64,000 nt of DNA, taken from NCBI GenBank assembly GCA_905331475.1, contig CAJNYU010002044.1:1-64000 (forward strand). The letters are read 5' to 3'. The notes under the pieces are model-generated. The model made no database searches, was not told where the DNA came from, and saw only the letters and a list, made by a program, of their open reading frames with translations. The position numbers and the translations under genes were made by a program. This stretch comes from Rotaria socialis (Eukaryota; Rotifera; Eurotatoria; Philodinida; Philodinidae). Of the stretch, positions 61,992-64,000 are shown piece by piece. Position 1 is the first letter of the stretch, and each line of letters opens with the position of its first letter.

Positions 61992-62389
61992 TGTTAAATA
62001 TTGTTCGCGTGAGAACTATTCAAAAACACCAAGAAAAAAAAAGAAACATAAACTTCTTCCAATTGACAAGCATTGAGTTTGAGAGTTGCCTAGCAACTAC
62101 GTCTGAAATGACTCATATAAAATGATCATCACATTAATGCATTTACTTAATTTATGAACATCTCAACTGAATGAGATAAATAAAAGTAAATCATTTTTGA
62201 TTTCAAATATAAGAATTATATTGTATGAATTGTTCGATAAAAAAAGACTCAATATAAACTTATTCCATATTTTACCATTATTAGCCAATCACCAATTTCA
62301 TTTACGAATATCAGTAGAACGAAGTGCTCGGACCTGAATATTGTTGTGTTTTAGATCGATTTTTATTTCCATCTCGATACTATTCGATC
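61992..62389. promoter_or_regulatory. Divergent promoter region, MYCBP / RPL9
   Basis: 398 bp between opposed start codons. On the RPL9 side an acceptor-like GTTTTAG ends 35 nt before the ATG. No named promoter element can be assigned. Confidence 0.5.
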
Positions 62390-63173
62390 ATGCGTCCCAT
62401 CAAAGCTCGTGAACAACTTATTATACCAGAAGATGGTAATTTTTCTTCTAAAATTATTTACAATATATAGATATTCATGTGTTTTTTTCACGCTTGAATT
62501 AGTTAAAGTCAGCGTGAAAAGTCGTGTTGTTCAAGTGCAAGGTAAACGAGGCAGACTTGTACGAAGTTTCCGTCACTCTCGTGTTGATATATCTATGCCA
62601 AAAAAGAATTTAATCGTTGTCGAAAAATGGTTTGGTACAAATAAGGAAAATGCCGTTGTGCGTACGATCTGTTCGCATATCAACAATATGGTTAAAGGTG
62701 TCACTAAAGTCAGTTACAAAGAGCAATTTTAAATAATCGATTACAGATGAATAATTGTGACCATTTTGCTTTTGTTTCTAGGGTTATTGTTATAAAATGC
62801 GTTCAGTATACGCTCACTTTCCAATCAACACTGTCGTTACGGAAAATGGACAAGCAGTTGAAATTCGTAACTTTTTAGGTGAAAAATTTGTTCGCCGTGT
62901 TAGAATGCAACCAGGTGTCAAAATATCGTCTAGTACAAAACAAAAAGATGAACTTATCCTAGAAGGAAATGATATTGAACTTGTATCACGATCCGGTAAG
63001 AACTCTTGTTCTAAGAAAATCATTGTATAAAAAAGCAAGTCAACGTTTTTCCTATTTGAAATTCTTTTTTAGCTGCACTTATTCAAATGTCAACAGCAGT
63101 TAAAAATAAAGATATACGTAAATTTCTTGACGGTATCTATGTCAGCGAAAAATTATCCGCCGATGAAGCTTAA
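62390..63173 (+). CDS. RPL9: 60S ribosomal protein L9 (uL6)
   Basis: Four exons (62390-62435, 62503-62708, 62782-62995, 63073-63173) encode 188 residues, against 192 in human. The protein is part of the large ribosomal subunit near the factor-binding site. Diagnostic blocks are [74 protein letters not shown] and [19 protein letters not shown]. Exon joins were set by GT-AG and phase, for example VSRS/AALIQ. The N-terminal 20 residues ([20 protein letters not shown]) diverge from human but keep the IPE segment. Followed on the same strand by a SCaMC carrier. Confidence 0.96.
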
Positions 63174-63383
63174 ACGTACAACGTGCGCTTGTTTTTATTA
63201 TTATCAAAGTCACATTGTTTTTTTGTGTGTTTATTAATACGCGCGTTACACAATAAACGAAGAAAAGAATTGAAAGATCAAGACACCTAAAAAAAAAGAA
63301 ACAATCTTGTTTTTTTCTCTTTTGTTTTGTTTCCACTTCAGACAATTAATTATGTCAATAGTGTGAAAACAGAATTTAATGCG
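63174..63383 (+). promoter_or_regulatory. Short RPL9 - carrier gap
   Basis: 210 bp with AATAAA near 63251, a T/C-rich tract and an acceptor (CCACTTCAG ending 63341), 42 nt before the next ATG. The arrangement resembles the MYCBP-KIF27 spacer, so this may be a second operon-like junction or an independent promoter with a leader intron. Confidence 0.4.
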
Positions 63384-64000
63384 ATGAACGATCCTTCTCC
63401 TGATCTAATAAAAGATGCAAATATTCATCATAAGTTAAATCAAAGTCACCTTTCTTATAGAGAACTTTTTCATCGTCTTGATAAAAGTCAAGAGGGCCAA
63501 ATTGAAGTTGATGAACTTATTGAATTCTTGGACAAAGCTGGTTTTGAAACTTCATCAAAAAATCGTTGGGCTATTGCACGCGTAAGTTTTATTTTATTCT
63601 TCATTCGAGAATGAAGAATTTCAGTCTGTTTTTCGTTTTGTTTTTATAGCGTATTATTGATCAAGCTGGCGGATCACCAACTACATCATCTATTTCATTT
63701 AAACAATTTGCATATTACGTTTTACAACAAGAAAAAAAACTTTGTCTCGTTTTTAGAAAATTAGATGCTAGCCATCAGGGTAAGTGATGTCGAAAAATGA
63801 AAGTTTTATTCATTATGAAATTTCTTCTCTATATAGGTAAATTTGATGCCACAGATCTAGTATATTATTTTCGAAAACTTGGCATTGTACTTGAATTAGA
63901 AGAAGCAGAAAAATTAGTTAAAAAGTGAATAAAAATGATTTTTAGTATCATATTAAAATTAGAATAAAATCTATTGTTTAGAATGGATCAGAATAATTCT
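63384..64000 (+). CDS. Calcium-binding mitochondrial carrier (SCaMC, SLC25A23/24/25 type), 5' part
   Basis: Four exons are visible and the gene runs off the window. Only the N-terminal EF-hand region is present. SCaMC carriers exchange ATP-Mg for phosphate across the inner mitochondrial membrane under Ca2+ control by this domain. EF-hand 1 is LFHRLDKSQEGQIEVDELIE. The second loop is poor (IIDQAGGSPTTSSISFKQF). YYVLQQEKKLCLVFRKLDAS matches the family's linker (YLKDHEKKMKLAFKSLDKN) and leads into EF-hand 3 (LDASHQGKFDATDLVYYF). The beginning of EF-hand 4 follows (VKKMDQNNS). The start is the first in-frame ATG after the acceptor at 63341. Without the carrier repeats the subfamily cannot be settled. 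Confidence 0.8.

Overview
The window reads as nuclear DNA of an invertebrate animal, most likely a rotifer and probably a bdelloid (inference). It is AT-rich. Genes are compact and split by many GT-AG introns, mostly 50-80 bp. The intact genes are clearly metazoan: VKORC1, a MET-type receptor tyrosine kinase, AGPAT3/4, POLA1, AP-2 alpha, MECR, KIF7/KIF27, MYCBP, ribosomal protein L9 and a SCaMC carrier. Two broken rhodopsin-like receptor copies and a broken flavoprotein fusion of microbial or fungal type also fit a bdelloid. Several starts lie a few bases after a splice acceptor, as expected with spliced-leader trans-splicing.

Layout. 0.7-3.7 kb: VKORC1 and a Spire-like gene lacking the actin-nucleating half (minus strand). 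3.7-8.1 kb: gene-poor. 8.1-9.8 kb: a two-span membrane protein ending in a dynein-stalk-like domain (plus). 10.6-14.4 kb: two decayed tandem GPCR copies with a hAT-like MITE between them. 15.8-21.2 kb: MET/RON-type receptor (minus). 21.2-27 kb: gene-poor, with a 414-bp terminal-inverted-repeat element, a GC-rich minisatellite-like patch and one orphan exon. 27-29.1 kb: AGPAT3/4 (plus). 29.5-31.7 kb: PNPOx-FNR flavoprotein pseudogene carrying a 296-bp insertion (minus). 32.3-32.8 kb: a fold-back element and a second repetitive patch. 33.2-45.2 kb: POLA1 and AP-2 alpha (both minus). 45.5-46.7 kb: MECR, divergent from AP-2 alpha. 47-48.3 kb: a POU-like homeobox gene without a POU-specific domain. 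49.7-51.1 kb: an unrecognised gene. 51-55.6 kb: gene-poor. 55.7-62 kb: KIF7/KIF27 directly downstream of MYCBP, operon-like (minus). 62.4-64 kb: RPL9, then the 5' part of a Ca2+-binding mitochondrial carrier (plus).

The genes do not form one pathway; most are unlinked housekeeping genes. Two arrangements suggest cooperation. MYCBP and KIF27 are both linked to the ciliary central apparatus in other organisms and sit 111 bp apart on one strand. Divergent pairs (AP-2 alpha/MECR and MYCBP/RPL9) share short promoter gaps. The most unusual layer is a set of small non-coding elements. Several have terminal inverted repeats, and each interior is built from iterations of its own short word.
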